In this document: positions 8,793-19,496 of the stretch, piece by piece
Layout: the number at the start of each line of letters is the position of its first letter
Position numbering within the stretch: position 1 is the stretch's first letter
Assembly (NCBI GenBank): GCA_035498405.1
Contig: DATKAE010000047.1
Coordinates: 1 to 64,000 of the forward strand
Direction: 5' to 3'
DNA: 64,000 bases
DNA from: DATBFU01 sp035498405
GTDB lineage: Bacteria > Acidobacteriota > Thermoanaerobaculia > UBA5066 > Gp7-AA6
Notes under the pieces: model-generated
The model's database searches: none
What the model saw: only the letters and a program-made list of their open reading frames with translations
What the model was told of the DNA's origin: nothing
Position numbers and translations under genes: made by a program

Positions 8793-11700
8793 GTGAACTT
8801 CAAAGTGACAATCCGCCGAGGGCACATCCGGCGGACCCTCGTCGTCGTTGCGGCCGTCCTCGCCGTGTGGGCCCTGGCTGGATTCTTCTTACTCCCACAC
8901 TTCCTCCGCCCGGTCGTCGAACGGAAGATCGCGGAGCGCCTCCACCGTCCCGCGACGCTGCGCCGACTCTCGATGAACCCGTTCGCCCTGTCCGTCACCC
9001 TCGAGGGTCTCGACGTGAAGGACAAGGGGGGGGCCGATGCCTTCTTCTCGCTCGAGCGCCTCTACGTGAACCTCGAAGCGGCCTCGATCTTCCGAGGCGG
9101 GCCCGTGATCCGCGCGATCACGCTGACGAAGCCGTCTCTTGCGATCGTGCGGAACGCGGACAGAACGTACAGCGTCCAGGACCTTCTCGACGAAGCCTTG
9201 AAACCGAAACCCGCGGAGAGGTCGAAGAAGGAAGAGGCGCCGCTGCGCTTCTCGGTCAACAACATCCGCGTCGAAGGCGGGAGCGTGGACTTCGACGACC
9301 GTGCCGAGCAGACGAAGCACACCGTCAGGGACCTCGCGATCGGCATCCCGTTCCTTTCGAACATTCCTTCGCAGGTCGAGATTACGACCCAGCCCCTTTT
9401 CGAAGCCAAGGTCAATGGCACGCCGTTCTCGCTGCGCGGAAGGACCAAGCCGTTCAGCGAGACGCGCGAGACGGCCGTGGACGTCGATCTGTCGGATACG
9501 GACCTTCCGCATTACTTCGCGTATGCCCCGCCCTCGATCCCCTGGAAGCTCGCCTCCGGCCGGCTGGACGCGAAGATCAGGGCTGTCTTCTCGCAGCCGC
9601 CGCGGGGCAAGCCCGCTCTCGTTCTTTCGGGCACGGCGGCTCTCCGGAACTTCGCCGCGAAGAGCGACGGCAGGCCGCTACTCGCCTTTGAGCGATTCGA
9701 GGCCGTCGTCGACGCCTTCGACGTTTTCGAGCGCAGGGCCCGGATGAGGAGCCTGAAGGTGGTCGGACCCGAGATGTGGGTTCGGCGCGAAGCCAAGGGC
9801 GAACACCGTCTCGTGGAAGCCTTCATCGCCCCGGCCAGAGGGGGCGCGAAGAAGACAGGCGTGGAAGCCGAGGAGGGCCCCGCGGCCGAGCCGCCGCCTC
9901 TCGTCGAGATTGCGGACATTGGGATCGAGCGAGGCAAGATCCACTACGACGACACCGCCTTCGCCCGACCGTTCCATGCTCTCGTCGAGGATTTCGAGGT
10001 TTCCGTAAAGGGCTTCTCGACGGCTCCGGGCGCCGCGGCCTCACTCGAGGCGTCGGCGAAGACCGACGCCGGCGAGACGCTGAAGAATACGGGCACGGTA
10101 TCGATGGAGCCGTTCGTTGTCGAAGGCACGATCGAGATCGCCGGCCTTCCGCTGAAACGCTACGCCCCGTTTTACGAGAGCCTCGTGACCTTCGACGTCG
10201 ACGACGGCACTCTCGATCTGGGAACGAAGTACCGCTACTCCACGGGGCCCGATGCGAACACGACCCTGTCGGCGCTCTCGGCCACTCTCCGATCTCCTCG
10301 CCTGAGGAGAAGGGACGCGAGGGAGCCCTTCTTCAAGGCGATGTTCGTGAAGATGACGGGGACCTCCCTCGATCTTGGAAAGCACGACCTCGCGCTCGGA
10401 GAGGTCTCGAGCGACGGAGGCTTCCTTGCGGTCGCGAGGGGAAAGGACGGCAACGCCGACCTCGCGGAGCTGATGGCTCACCCGCCGGCCGATGCCCGTC
10501 CGGAGCCCCCGTCGGCGCCGGAGCCTCCATCGATACCGTGGAACGCGACCCTGGGGAGGCTCGCCCTCGACGGGTACACCGTCCGCATCGAAGATCTCGC
10601 GACCGGCCGACCGGCCCGCTATGCGCTGACGAAGACGAACCTTTCCCTCGAGAACTTCTCGACGGCGCGCGACACGAAGGCGACGTTGTCGGTTCGGTTC
10701 GGCGTGAACGGGCGCGGAACGGCTTCGGCGAAGGGTCCCGTGGGAATCCACCCGACCTATGCCGAGCTCGACGCCGAGGTGAAGAGCCTCGACCTGGTTC
10801 CCCTCGAGCCCTACGTTCTCTCGAACTTCAAGCTAGCGCTCGCCCGGGGAACGCTTTCCGGACACGGCGTTCTCTCGTTGCGCGAGGCCGCGGAGGGCAA
10901 GACGAGCATCGGCTTCACGGGATGGGCCGCCGTCCGGGATCTGCTGGCCTTAGACGAGTCGACGAAGCTCGACTTCTTCAAGTGGGACGACTTCTCTCTG
11001 CAGGGGATGAAGGCGGGCTACAACCCGACCTTTCTCCAGGTGGCGAAGCTCGCGGTCACGGGCATGGCGTGCGACATCGTGATCGAAAGCGACGGTACGG
11101 TGAATCTCGCCCGGGTCGTCGGCAAGCCCGCGCCTCGCGAAGGGGAAGAGGAGGAGGCGGCCGATCAGACGGCGGCGGCGAGCGCTCCATCGCCGACGGT
11201 CGCGCCGGCGCCCCCCGCTCCGGAGGCCAATGAGAAGGTGCCGATTCGGATCGACACGCTCGCCCTCCAGGGTGGCCGGATCGGCCTCGCCGACCATTTC
11301 ATCAAGCCGAATTTCGCCGCGACGCTCATGGATCTCGGCGGGAGCGTGACCGGTCTCTCGACCGAGGAGGGTACCGTTGCCGAGCTCGACCTCGGCGGCA
11401 GCCTCGCCAACAGCTCATCCCTTCGGATCGCCGGCCGGGTCAACCCTCTCGCGGCAACGGCCTTCGCCGACGTCACGGCGAGCTTTCGAGACATCGACCT
11501 GCCCCCGTTCACCCCCTACTCCGGCAAATACGCGGGATACACGATCTCTCGGGGCAAGCTCACGGTGGAGCTCAAGTACAAACTTCAGAACCGCAAGCTC
11601 TCGGCCGAAAACAGGCTCCTCATCGACCAGTTCGAGTTCGGCGAGAAGGTGGAAAGCAAGGACGCGACGAAGCTGCCGGTCAAGCTCGCCGTCTCGCTCC

Positions 11701-12437
11701 TCCGGGACAAGGACGGCTTGATCGACCTCGACCTGCCCATCGAGGGATCGCTGGACGACCCGAAGTTTCGCCTCGGAAAAGTCATCTGGCACGTCATCGG
11801 AAATTTGATCGGAAAGGCGGCCACGGCTCCCTTCGCGCTCCTCGGAAAGGTCCTGGGGGGCCGAAGCGCGGAGGAGCTCTCGTCCGTCGACTTTGCCGCA
11901 GGCCACGACGCGCTGGACGACGCCGCCCGGAAGAAACTCGACGCGCTCGCGAAGGCCTTGAACGACCGGCCCGGTCTGAAGTTGAAGGCGACCGGCTGCT
12001 TCTCGGGCGAAGAGGACCAGGAAGGGCTGCGGCACCTGCGGCTCGAACGGAAGGTCAATGCGCAAAAGATGGCCGACCTCGTCGAGAGGGGCGAGGCACC
12101 CGCGAGCGTCGACGCCGTCGTCATCGACGAGAAGGAATACGAGACGTACCTGAGGAAGGCTTACAAGAAGGAGAAGTTCAAGAAACCCAGCAAGTTCCTG
12201 GGCATCCCGAAGGAGCTCCCCGCGCCCGAGATGGAGAGCCTCATGCTCGCCAATCTGCCCGTGACGACGGACGACCTGAGGCAGCTGGCTCTGGCGCGAG
12301 CGAATACGGTGAAGGACTACCTCATTGGGCCCGGAAAGGTCGAAGCGGCGCGCGTCTTCATCCTCGAGCCGGGAAGCAAGCCCGCCGCACCCGCGGGGAA
12401 GGCGAAGGCCAGCCGCGTCGATTTCACGCTCGAATAG
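8793..12437 (+). CDS. AsmA-like DUF748 envelope protein
   Basis: A 1214-residue protein with one N-terminal transmembrane helix (about residues 14-34 after basic RRGHIRR) and a long beta-rich body with many short repeats of the AsmA/DUF748 type, such as LEGLDVKD, VNLEAASI and TLTKPSLAIVR. Pro/Ala-rich linkers lie near the middle and after residue 780. The last ~190 residues begin VDFAAGHDALDDAARKKL and look OmpA-like. Known relatives sit in the inner membrane and span the periplasm, and several AsmA-like proteins take part in lipid transport to the outer membrane. I chose GTG at 8793; TTG at 8778 is the other candidate, and neither has a strong ribosome site. Confidence 0.85.
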   Translation: MNFKVTIRRGHIRRTLVVVAAVLAVWALAGFFLLPHFLRPVVERKIAERLHRPATLRRLSMNPFALSVTLEGLDVKDKGGADAFFSLERLYVNLEAASIFRGGPVIRAITLTKPSLAIVRNADRTYSVQDLLDEALKPKPAERSKKEEAPLRFSVNNIRVEGGSVDFDDRAEQTKHTVRDLAIGIPFLSNIPSQVEITTQPLFEAKVNGTPFSLRGRTKPFSETRETAVDVDLSDTDLPHYFAYAPPSIPWKLASGRLDAKIRAVFSQPPRGKPALVLSGTAALRNFAAKSDGRPLLAFERFEAVVDAFDVFERRARMRSLKVVGPEMWVRREAKGEHRLVEAFIAPARGGAKKTGVEAEEGPAAEPPPLVEIADIGIERGKIHYDDTAFARPFHALVEDFEVSVKGFSTAPGAAASLEASAKTDAGETLKNTGTVSMEPFVVEGTIEIAGLPLKRYAPFYESLVTFDVDDGTLDLGTKYRYSTGPDANTTLSALSATLRSPRLRRRDAREPFFKAMFVKMTGTSLDLGKHDLALGEVSSDGGFLAVARGKDGNADLAELMAHPPADARPEPPSAPEPPSIPWNATLGRLALDGYTVRIEDLATGRPARYALTKTNLSLENFSTARDTKATLSVRFGVNGRGTASAKGPVGIHPTYAELDAEVKSLDLVPLEPYVLSNFKLALARGTLSGHGVLSLREAAEGKTSIGFTGWAAVRDLLALDESTKLDFFKWDDFSLQGMKAGYNPTFLQVAKLAVTGMACDIVIESDGTVNLARVVGKPAPREGEEEEAADQTAAASAPSPTVAPAPPAPEANEKVPIRIDTLALQGGRIGLADHFIKPNFAATLMDLGGSVTGLSTEEGTVAELDLGGSLANSSSLRIAGRVNPLAATAFADVTASFRDIDLPPFTPYSGKYAGYTISRGKLTVELKYKLQNRKLSAENRLLIDQFEFGEKVESKDATKLPVKLAVSLLRDKDGLIDLDLPIEGSLDDPKFRLGKVIWHVIGNLIGKAATAPFALLGKVLGGRSAEELSSVDFAAGHDALDDAARKKLDALAKALNDRPGLKLKATGCFSGEEDQEGLRHLRLERKVNAQKMADLVERGEAPASVDAVVIDEKEYETYLRKAYKKEKFKKPSKFLGIPKELPAPEMESLMLANLPVTTDDLRQLALARANTVKDYLIGPGKVEAARVFILEPGSKPAAPAGKAKASRVDFTLE

Positions 12438-12461
12438 CCTCGCGCCGGGCGGGCGCGGGCG

Positions 12462-12540
12462 TTGAAGATCCACTTTCTCTCGCCCCGGTGGCTCGCGTGC
12501 GACTCCGGCTTCGACCTCGTGCGCAAGATCACTCCGGGAG
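12462..12540 (+). pseudogene. Remnant of a TPR-kinase C-terminus
   Basis: The frame from 12462 reads LKIHFLSPRWLACDSGFD followed by LVRK. The C-terminus of the intact kinase at 12846-15491 reads LKIPYYLSARWLAIDPNFD followed by PLRK. The match covers the very end of that protein, so this is the tail of a second, mostly lost kinase of that kind. Confidence 0.6.
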
Positions 12541-12580
12541 GAGGCACGACGCCCACGAATTCGGTCCGAGACCTGCGATG

Positions 12581-12586
12581 TAGAGT
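12581..12586 (+). promoter_or_regulatory. Candidate -10 element before kinase fragment
   Basis: TAGAGT followed by TTCCGCC, 14 bases before the ATG of the fragment at 12601. It aligns with TAAAGT followed by TCTCGCC before the intact kinase at 4554, so it is either a promoter element or simply part of the duplicated leader. Confidence 0.3.
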
Positions 12587-12600
12587 TTCCGCCAGCTTCG

Positions 12601-12849
12601 ATGACACTCACAGCCGGGACCCGACTCGGTCCCTCCGAGATCCTCGCGCCGATTCGCGCGGGAGGGATGGGAAACCGTCGCTCGCGCTGGCGCCGGGATC
12701 TCGCTCTCGCGACCGACGCCCGGCTCGGCGAACCGGCCTCGACCGGACGCCTGATCCCGTCCCTGCGCGCTCGCTCCCGCGGCGCGAGGCTCTTCCCTCG
12801 GTTACTGCGGGAGACTCCTCGCGCCGCGACCGGAGACCTGCACAGATGA
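12601..12849 (+). pseudogene. Kinase N-terminal fragment, frame-disrupted
   Basis: It begins MTLTAGTRLGPSEILAP and then IRAGGMGN, matching the first ~25 residues of the neighbouring kinases including most of the Gly-rich loop. It then continues as a basic, unrelated reading frame for about 57 codons, stopping inside the next kinase. The invariant Tyr of GPYEIL is Ser, and the loop reads RAGGMGN instead of GAGGMGE. It is a decayed copy lying directly between the C-terminal remnant at 12462 and the intact kinase at 12846. Confidence 0.65.
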
Positions 12850-15491
12850 CACTCGCCGTCGGCGCCAGGCTCGGTCCCTATGAGATCCAAGCTCCCCTTG
12901 GGGCCGGGGGCATGGGAGAGGTGTACCGCGCGCGGGATACGCGGCTCGGCCGCGACGTCGCGATCAAGGTTCTGCCGGAGCGCCTGGCTCAAGATCCCGA
13001 CGCCCTCTCGCGCTTCGAGCGCGAGGCGAAAGCCGTGGCCGCGCTGTCTCACCCGAACATCCTGGCCCTTCACGACTTCAGCCGGGAGGGAAGCGTCGCG
13101 TACGCCGTCATGGAGCTTCTCGAAGGCGAGACGCTGCGCGGCAAGCTCGACACGGGCCCGATTTCACCGAAGCAGGCGATCGACTACGCCCTGCAGATCG
13201 CCCGCGGGCTCTCGGCGGCGCACGAGAAGGGAGTCATACACCGGGACCTGAAGCCCGAAAACGTGTTCGTGGTCAGGGGCGGCCACGTGAAGGTCCTCGA
13301 CTTCGGACTCGCGAAACAGCTCGAGCCCGACACCGGGGGAGGCCGGACGGGGGCGGCGGCCGATTCGGCTCTGACCGAGCCTGGCATCGCGCTGGGGACA
13401 GCGGGTTACATGTCGCCCGAGCAGGTGCGGGGCCTTCCCGTCGACCACCGCTCCGACATCTTCTCCTTCGGGGCCATCCTCTACGAAATGCTCTCCGGGC
13501 ACCGGGCGTTCCAGCGGAACACGGCGATCGAGACGATGACGGCGATCCTGCGGGATGAGCCGCCGGACACACCGGAATCCGGCAAGAGAATTCCGCCGTC
13601 CCTCGATCACATCGTTCGCCACTGCCTCGAGAAAGAGCGGGAGGAGCGATTCCAGGCGGTCCAGGACATTGCGTTCGCCCTATCCGAGGCGTCTTCGCCG
13701 GCGATCACGGTCGTTCATACGGAGGCCCCCCCGTCCCCGCGCCGCCGGGCTCTGTTGGCCGCAGCCGGCGTGGCAGTCCTTCTCGGCATCGCGGCGATCC
13801 TGGTGCTGTCGCGATCGCATCGCAGCGGCGACGCCGCCGCGGGCTTCACGCGCGTCGCCGTTCTGCCGTTCGAGAACATCGGGGCGCCCGAGGATGACTA
13901 CTTCGCCGACGGAATCGCGGACGAGGTGCGGGGGAAACTGACGATGCTGCCCGGTCTGCAGGTCATTGCCCGCGGCAGCTCCACGCCTTACCGGAAGACG
14001 ACGAAGACACCACAGGAAATCGCCCGGGAGCTCGGTGTGCGATACCTCCTGACCGCCACGGTCCGCTGGGACAAGAGCGCCGCCGAGAATCGGGTTCACG
14101 TCAGCCCCGAGCTCGTCGAGGTCTCGGGCGAGCAGGCGCCCACCTCCAAGTGGCAGCAGCCGTTCGAGGCGGGGCTGACCAACGTGTTCCAGGTGCAATC
14201 GGACATCGCGGCGCGCGTGGCAGAGCAGCTCGGCGTCGTCCTTCAGCCCAACGAGGAGAAGCAGCTCGCGGAGAAGCCCACCAAGGATCTCGCCGCCTAT
14301 GATGCGTATCTGCGTGGCCAGCAGGCTTCCAAGAGCATGGCGGTTCAGGATCCACCGAGCCTGCGGCGCGCGCTGACGTTCTACGAGCAGGCCGTGGCCC
14401 TGGATCCCGAGTTCGCCGTGGCCTGGGCAAAAGTCGCGTGGGCCAACTCCATGCTGTACGGCAACAGCGCGCCGACCCCCGTGCTCGCCGAGGCGGCCCG
14501 GCGCGCCGCGGAACGCGCCGTCGCGCTGGCGCCGAATCGCCCCGACGGCTACATCGCCCGGGGCCAATACGAGCGACTCGTCGCCAAAGATGCCAACCGC
14601 GCTCTCGAGCAGTTCGCTCTGGCCGAACGCCTGTCGCCCGGGAATGCGGAGATCCTGGCAGCGATCGCCGTGGCGGACGTGGCCCGGGGACGCTGGGACG
14701 CCGCGCTCGAGAACCTGCAGCGGGCCGAGCGTCTCGACCCCCGGTCGGTGAGCATCCAGAGGCGGCTAGGGGACGCGTTCTTTTGGCTGCGAAGGTATTC
14801 GCCGGCGAGGGAAGCCTTCGACCGCGGGCTGGCCCTTGCCCCGACTCACCTCGGCCTGATTGAGGCCAAAGCGATGACGTACCTCGCCGAGGGCGACCTG
14901 CCGGGGGGCCGAGCCGTCCTCCGCGCGGTGCCGAAGGAAGTCGACCCAGCCGCCCTCGTGGCGTACGTCGCGGCCTATTGGGACGTCGTCTGGCTCCTCG
15001 ACGACACGCAACGAAATCTGCTGGTGACTTTGCCTCCGAGTGCGTTCGACGACGACCGGGCCACCTGGGGCCTCTGCCTGGCCGAGGCCTACGCGCTGAA
15101 GGGCGACGGGGCGCAGGTCCGCGCACACGCCATGGAGGCGAAGAATGCGATCGAGGAGCAACTGCGGTCTTCACCCGAAGATGCCCAGCGGCGCGTGGGG
15201 CTCGGCCTGGCGCTGGCGTACGTCGGCGAGAAGGCGCGTGCCGTGGAGGAGGCCGAGCGGGGCGTTGCGATGCTGCCCGTCGCCAAGGACGGATTCACGG
15301 GACCGTTCCTTCAACATCAGCTGGCACGGATCTATGTGCTGGTCGGCGAGCCCGCGAAGGCGGTCGATCGGCTCGAGCCGCTGCTGAAGATCCCCTACTA
15401 CCTCTCAGCTCGGTGGCTGGCGATCGACCCGAACTTCGACCCGCTGCGCAAGAACCCGAGGTTCGAGAGGCTCGTCGCCGGCGCGAGGTAG
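12846..15491 (+). CDS. Ser/Thr protein kinase with TolB-like and TPR domains
   Basis: An 881-residue Hanks kinase. The ATG at 12846 gives the same MTLxxGxRLGPYEI start as its neighbours; the longer open frame upstream runs through remnants. Motifs: GAGGMGEVY loop, K41, HRDLKPEN, DFGLAK and GTAGYMSPEQ. A transmembrane helix lies near 298-316 after the PPSPRRR stop. It is followed by VAVLPFENIG and YFADGIADEVRGKL, typical of the TolB/CadC-like domain that often precedes TPRs in regulatory proteins. The rest holds TPR repeats, for example AFVERGLALAP-like helices. Sensor architecture therefore differs from the two PD40 kinases upstream. The family phosphorylates Ser/Thr; the target is unknown. 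Confidence 0.92.
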   Translation: MTLAVGARLGPYEIQAPLGAGGMGEVYRARDTRLGRDVAIKVLPERLAQDPDALSRFEREAKAVAALSHPNILALHDFSREGSVAYAVMELLEGETLRGKLDTGPISPKQAIDYALQIARGLSAAHEKGVIHRDLKPENVFVVRGGHVKVLDFGLAKQLEPDTGGGRTGAAADSALTEPGIALGTAGYMSPEQVRGLPVDHRSDIFSFGAILYEMLSGHRAFQRNTAIETMTAILRDEPPDTPESGKRIPPSLDHIVRHCLEKEREERFQAVQDIAFALSEASSPAITVVHTEAPPSPRRRALLAAAGVAVLLGIAAILVLSRSHRSGDAAAGFTRVAVLPFENIGAPEDDYFADGIADEVRGKLTMLPGLQVIARGSSTPYRKTTKTPQEIARELGVRYLLTATVRWDKSAAENRVHVSPELVEVSGEQAPTSKWQQPFEAGLTNVFQVQSDIAARVAEQLGVVLQPNEEKQLAEKPTKDLAAYDAYLRGQQASKSMAVQDPPSLRRALTFYEQAVALDPEFAVAWAKVAWANSMLYGNSAPTPVLAEAARRAAERAVALAPNRPDGYIARGQYERLVAKDANRALEQFALAERLSPGNAEILAAIAVADVARGRWDAALENLQRAERLDPRSVSIQRRLGDAFFWLRRYSPAREAFDRGLALAPTHLGLIEAKAMTYLAEGDLPGGRAVLRAVPKEVDPAALVAYVAAYWDVVWLLDDTQRNLLVTLPPSAFDDDRATWGLCLAEAYALKGDGAQVRAHAMEAKNAIEEQLRSSPEDAQRRVGLGLALAYVGEKARAVEEAERGVAMLPVAKDGFTGPFLQHQLARIYVLVGEPAKAVDRLEPLLKIPYYLSARWLAIDPNFDPLRKNPRFERLVAGAR

Positions 15492-15502
15492 CCTCGCCTC
15501 AC

Positions 15503-15586
15503 GGCGTCGCGCAGACGCGCCACTTCTCGCAGCCAGCCTCCGAAAAGGTTCCACTGGGAAACTCTGCGGGGGGGCCACCGCTCACT
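15503..15586. repeat. Dispersed repeat, copy C
   Basis: Begins 12 bases after the kinase stop. It shares CGCAGCCAGCCTCCGAAAAG and GGTTCCACTGGGAAACT with copy A, with a one-base deletion (CCACTGGG for CCAACTGGG) that breaks the minus-strand frame. It is the most diverged of the three copies. Confidence 0.6.
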
Positions 15587-15660
15587 CAGCCGTTTCAACG
15601 GCGGAGCGGCTTTCTCTCCCTGATGGCGTCGCCTCAGCGGGCGGCCCAGCCGCCCTCGCT

Positions 15661-15666
15661 TAGAAT
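15661..15666 (+). promoter_or_regulatory. Candidate -10 element TAGAAT
   Basis: TAGAAT followed by GCCCGCC, 61 bases before the histidine kinase start. It belongs to the recurring TAGAAT-type set noted in the findings. No clear -35 is visible. Confidence 0.35.
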
Positions 15667-15726
15667 GCCCGCCTCGGATGTGGCTCAAGGCGTGGAAACA
15701 TAAGGCGCCGTTCGGGCGGGACTAAA

Positions 15727-17104
15727 TTGGAAAACTCAATTCAGGATCGTTTATCGGCGCACCGACTGCTTGCCGGTGCGCCGCCAGAGCAGATCGCCTG
15801 GCTCGCCGCCCACGGCCGCCTGGTCCGAATGGAGGCGGGGGACCTGCTCACCTCGAAGGCCGGGCCGGTGCGCGGTCTCTACCTCGTCTTGTCCGGCCAT
15901 CTGTCGATTCACATCGACCGGGGCGCCGGACCGCACAAGGTCATGGAATGGGGCGCGGGCGATGTGACGGGGCTGCTGCCGTACTCGCGTCTGGTCTCGC
16001 CTCCGGGCGACGTCAAGGCCGAGGTGCCGACCGAGCTCCTGTTGATCCCCCGCGAGGAGATTCCGGCCCTGATTCGCGACTGCTACGACCTCACGTCGAT
16101 TTTCGTGCACGTGATGATCGACCGTACCCGCCACTTCACGTCGAGCGACCTTCTCGAAGAGAAGATGTTTTCCCTCGGAAAGCTGGCGGCAGGGCTGGCG
16201 CACGAGTTGAATAATCCCGCGTCGGCAGTCGCGCGCAGCGCCAAAGGCCTCACGCTGCGGTTGTCCGAGGTCGAAAGGGCGTCGCGCGAGCTCGGCGCGG
16301 CGCGCTTGTCTGAAACCCAGGAGGCCGCGGTCGACCGGGCGCGGGAGCTTTGCCTTGCCGCGGCCGGCGCCACCTTCGGCCACTCGCCCCTCGAGCGTGC
16401 AGACCGCGAAGACGCCATCGCCGACTGGCTGGCGCGTCACGGCACCGATGCTGTCGCCGCGGAGACACTGGCCGAGTCGGCGGTCACGCTCGACGCGCTC
16501 GACCGGCTCGCCGAAGCGCTCGATGGCGAGGCGCTCCACGCGGCCCTCCAGTGGCTCGTGGCCGGCTGCTCGACGTACCAACTGGCATCGGAGATCGAGG
16601 CGGCCGCGTCGAAGATCCACAACCTCGTTGCGGCGGTCAAGGGCTTCACCTACATGGACCAGGCAACCATGCCCAAACCGGTGGATGTCGGCCAGGGGCT
16701 GTCCGATACGCTGGCGGTGCTCAATGCAAAGGCGCGCCAGAAATCCGTGGGCATGAGTCTCGAGGTGGAGCCCGATCTTCCGCGCATCCAGGGGTTCGGC
16801 GGCCAGCTCAACCAGGTGTGGGCGAACCTGGTCGACAACGCGCTGGACGCGGCGAAGAGTCGTGTCACGGTCGCGGCCGGCCGTCACGGCGAGGCCGTCG
16901 TGGTGCGAGTCGTCGATGATGGGGCGGGATTGCCACCGGAGATTCGCGAGCGCATTTTCGACCCCTTCTTCACGACGAAGCCGGTGGGTCAGGGCACGGG
17001 GCTCGGCCTCGACATCGCGCGGCGGCTCGTGCTCCGGCACCACGGGGAGATCGAAGTCGATTCCCGCCCCGGGCACACACAGTTCAGCGTGACGCTGCCG
17101 ATCG

Positions 17105-17121
<17 letters not shown>
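15727..17121 (+). CDS. cNMP-binding-domain histidine kinase
   Basis: A 464-residue soluble sensor kinase. Residues ~10-125 form a cyclic-nucleotide-binding (CRP-like) domain (LYLVLSGHLSIHI, WGAGDVTGLLP, LLLIPREE). A phospho-acceptor helix follows with H159 in LAAGLAHELNNP. The C-terminal ATPase has the N box NLVDNALDA, G1 VDDGAGLPP and G2 GTGLGLDIARR. No transmembrane segment is present. The start is TTG at 15727, with GGGCGGGA just upstream; no ATG is available. The stop overlaps or abuts the start of the response-regulator/oxidoreductase gene, so the two are almost certainly cotranscribed and translationally coupled. I infer the downstream receiver is its partner. Confidence 0.88.
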
Positions 17122-18778
<1,657 letters not shown>

Positions 18779-18961
18779 GCGCCGGCCAGCGGCCGTCGCG
18801 GGAGCCCACCAGGGCTCGGACAACCGGCGATCTCGGGCCCCTTTCGAGGAGCCGGGTCCGGAACGTCTTCTGCAGATCGTCGCTGCCCCATGAGACGGCG
18901 GGGAGGTCTTTCTCTGTGTCATCCGTGCGTCGCCTCGCTGCTTCCCAAGCCTCCGTGGCCG

Positions 18962-18967
18962 CATAAT
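18962..18967 (+). promoter_or_regulatory. Candidate -10 element CATAAT before tspO
   Basis: CATAAT followed by GCCCGCCC, 18 bases before the TTG start at 18986. It resembles the other -10-like elements in this window. The -35 position (18939-18944, TGCTTC) is poor. Confidence 0.35.
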
Positions 18968-18985
18968 GCCCGCCCGGGGTGCCGC

Positions 18986-19444
18986 TTGATCACGATCGTC
19001 CCCTTCCTCCTGGCCACAGCAGGGGCCGCCTTCGCGGCCAGTCGGTTTCGGCCCGGCGCCTGGTACGCGGCGCTCGCGAAGCCTTCGTGGACTCCTCCGA
19101 ATTGGCTCTTCGCGCCGGTTTGGTCTCTCCTCTACCTGGGCATCGCCATTGCCGGGTGGCTGGTCTGGCGAAAGGCGCACCGCGACGGCGTCCTGCCGCT
19201 TGCCCTCTGGGTCGGACAGCTGATCCTGAACATGACCTGGTCCTGGCTGTTCTTCGGTCTTCATCGGCCGCGAGCCGCGCTGGCCGACATCGTCATCCTC
19301 CTGGCGCTCATCCTGGCATTCATCGTGGTCGTCTATCCTCTCTCCTCTGTCGCGGCCGGGCTGTTCGTGCCTTATGCGCTCTGGGTCCTCTTCGCGACGG
19401 CTCTCAACGCCGCCATCGTGCACCTCAACCCCAGCGCGACCTGA
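18986..19444 (+). CDS. tspO: TspO/MBR family tryptophan-rich sensory protein
   Basis: A 152-residue membrane protein with five hydrophobic segments, the standard TspO size and topology. The signature WYAALAKPSWTPPNW is followed by FAPVWSLLYL and NMTWSWLFFGL. TspO proteins bind porphyrins and related molecules and are linked to oxidative-stress signalling and tetrapyrrole handling. The start is TTG at 18986, preceded by GGGGTG; the longer open frame from 18890 adds residues without family support. It follows the HK/oxidoreductase pair by 207 bases, which hold only weak candidate promoter sequence. Confidence 0.9.
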   Translation: MITIVPFLLATAGAAFAASRFRPGAWYAALAKPSWTPPNWLFAPVWSLLYLGIAIAGWLVWRKAHRDGVLPLALWVGQLILNMTWSWLFFGLHRPRAALADIVILLALILAFIVVVYPLSSVAAGLFVPYALWVLFATALNAAIVHLNPSAT

Positions 19445-19445
19445 C

Positions 19446-19488
19446 CCCGCGTGCCGCCTTTCGCCTCGTCGCGGCGAGCTCACGCGGG
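19446..19488. terminator. Bidirectional hairpin between convergent genes
   Basis: CCCGCGTG (19446-19453) and CACGCGGG (19481-19488) are perfect inverted arms enclosing an inner CTCG/CGAG stem. The hairpin sits exactly between the stops of tspO (plus) and the SDR gene (minus). Confidence 0.5.
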
Positions 19489-19496
19489 ATTTCGCG

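Noticed and set aside
15678..15724. Possible 15-codon leader peptide (MWLKAWKHKAPFGRD) before the histidine kinase
   Set aside because: No ribosome site and no attenuator-like hairpins; short open frames like this are expected by chance.
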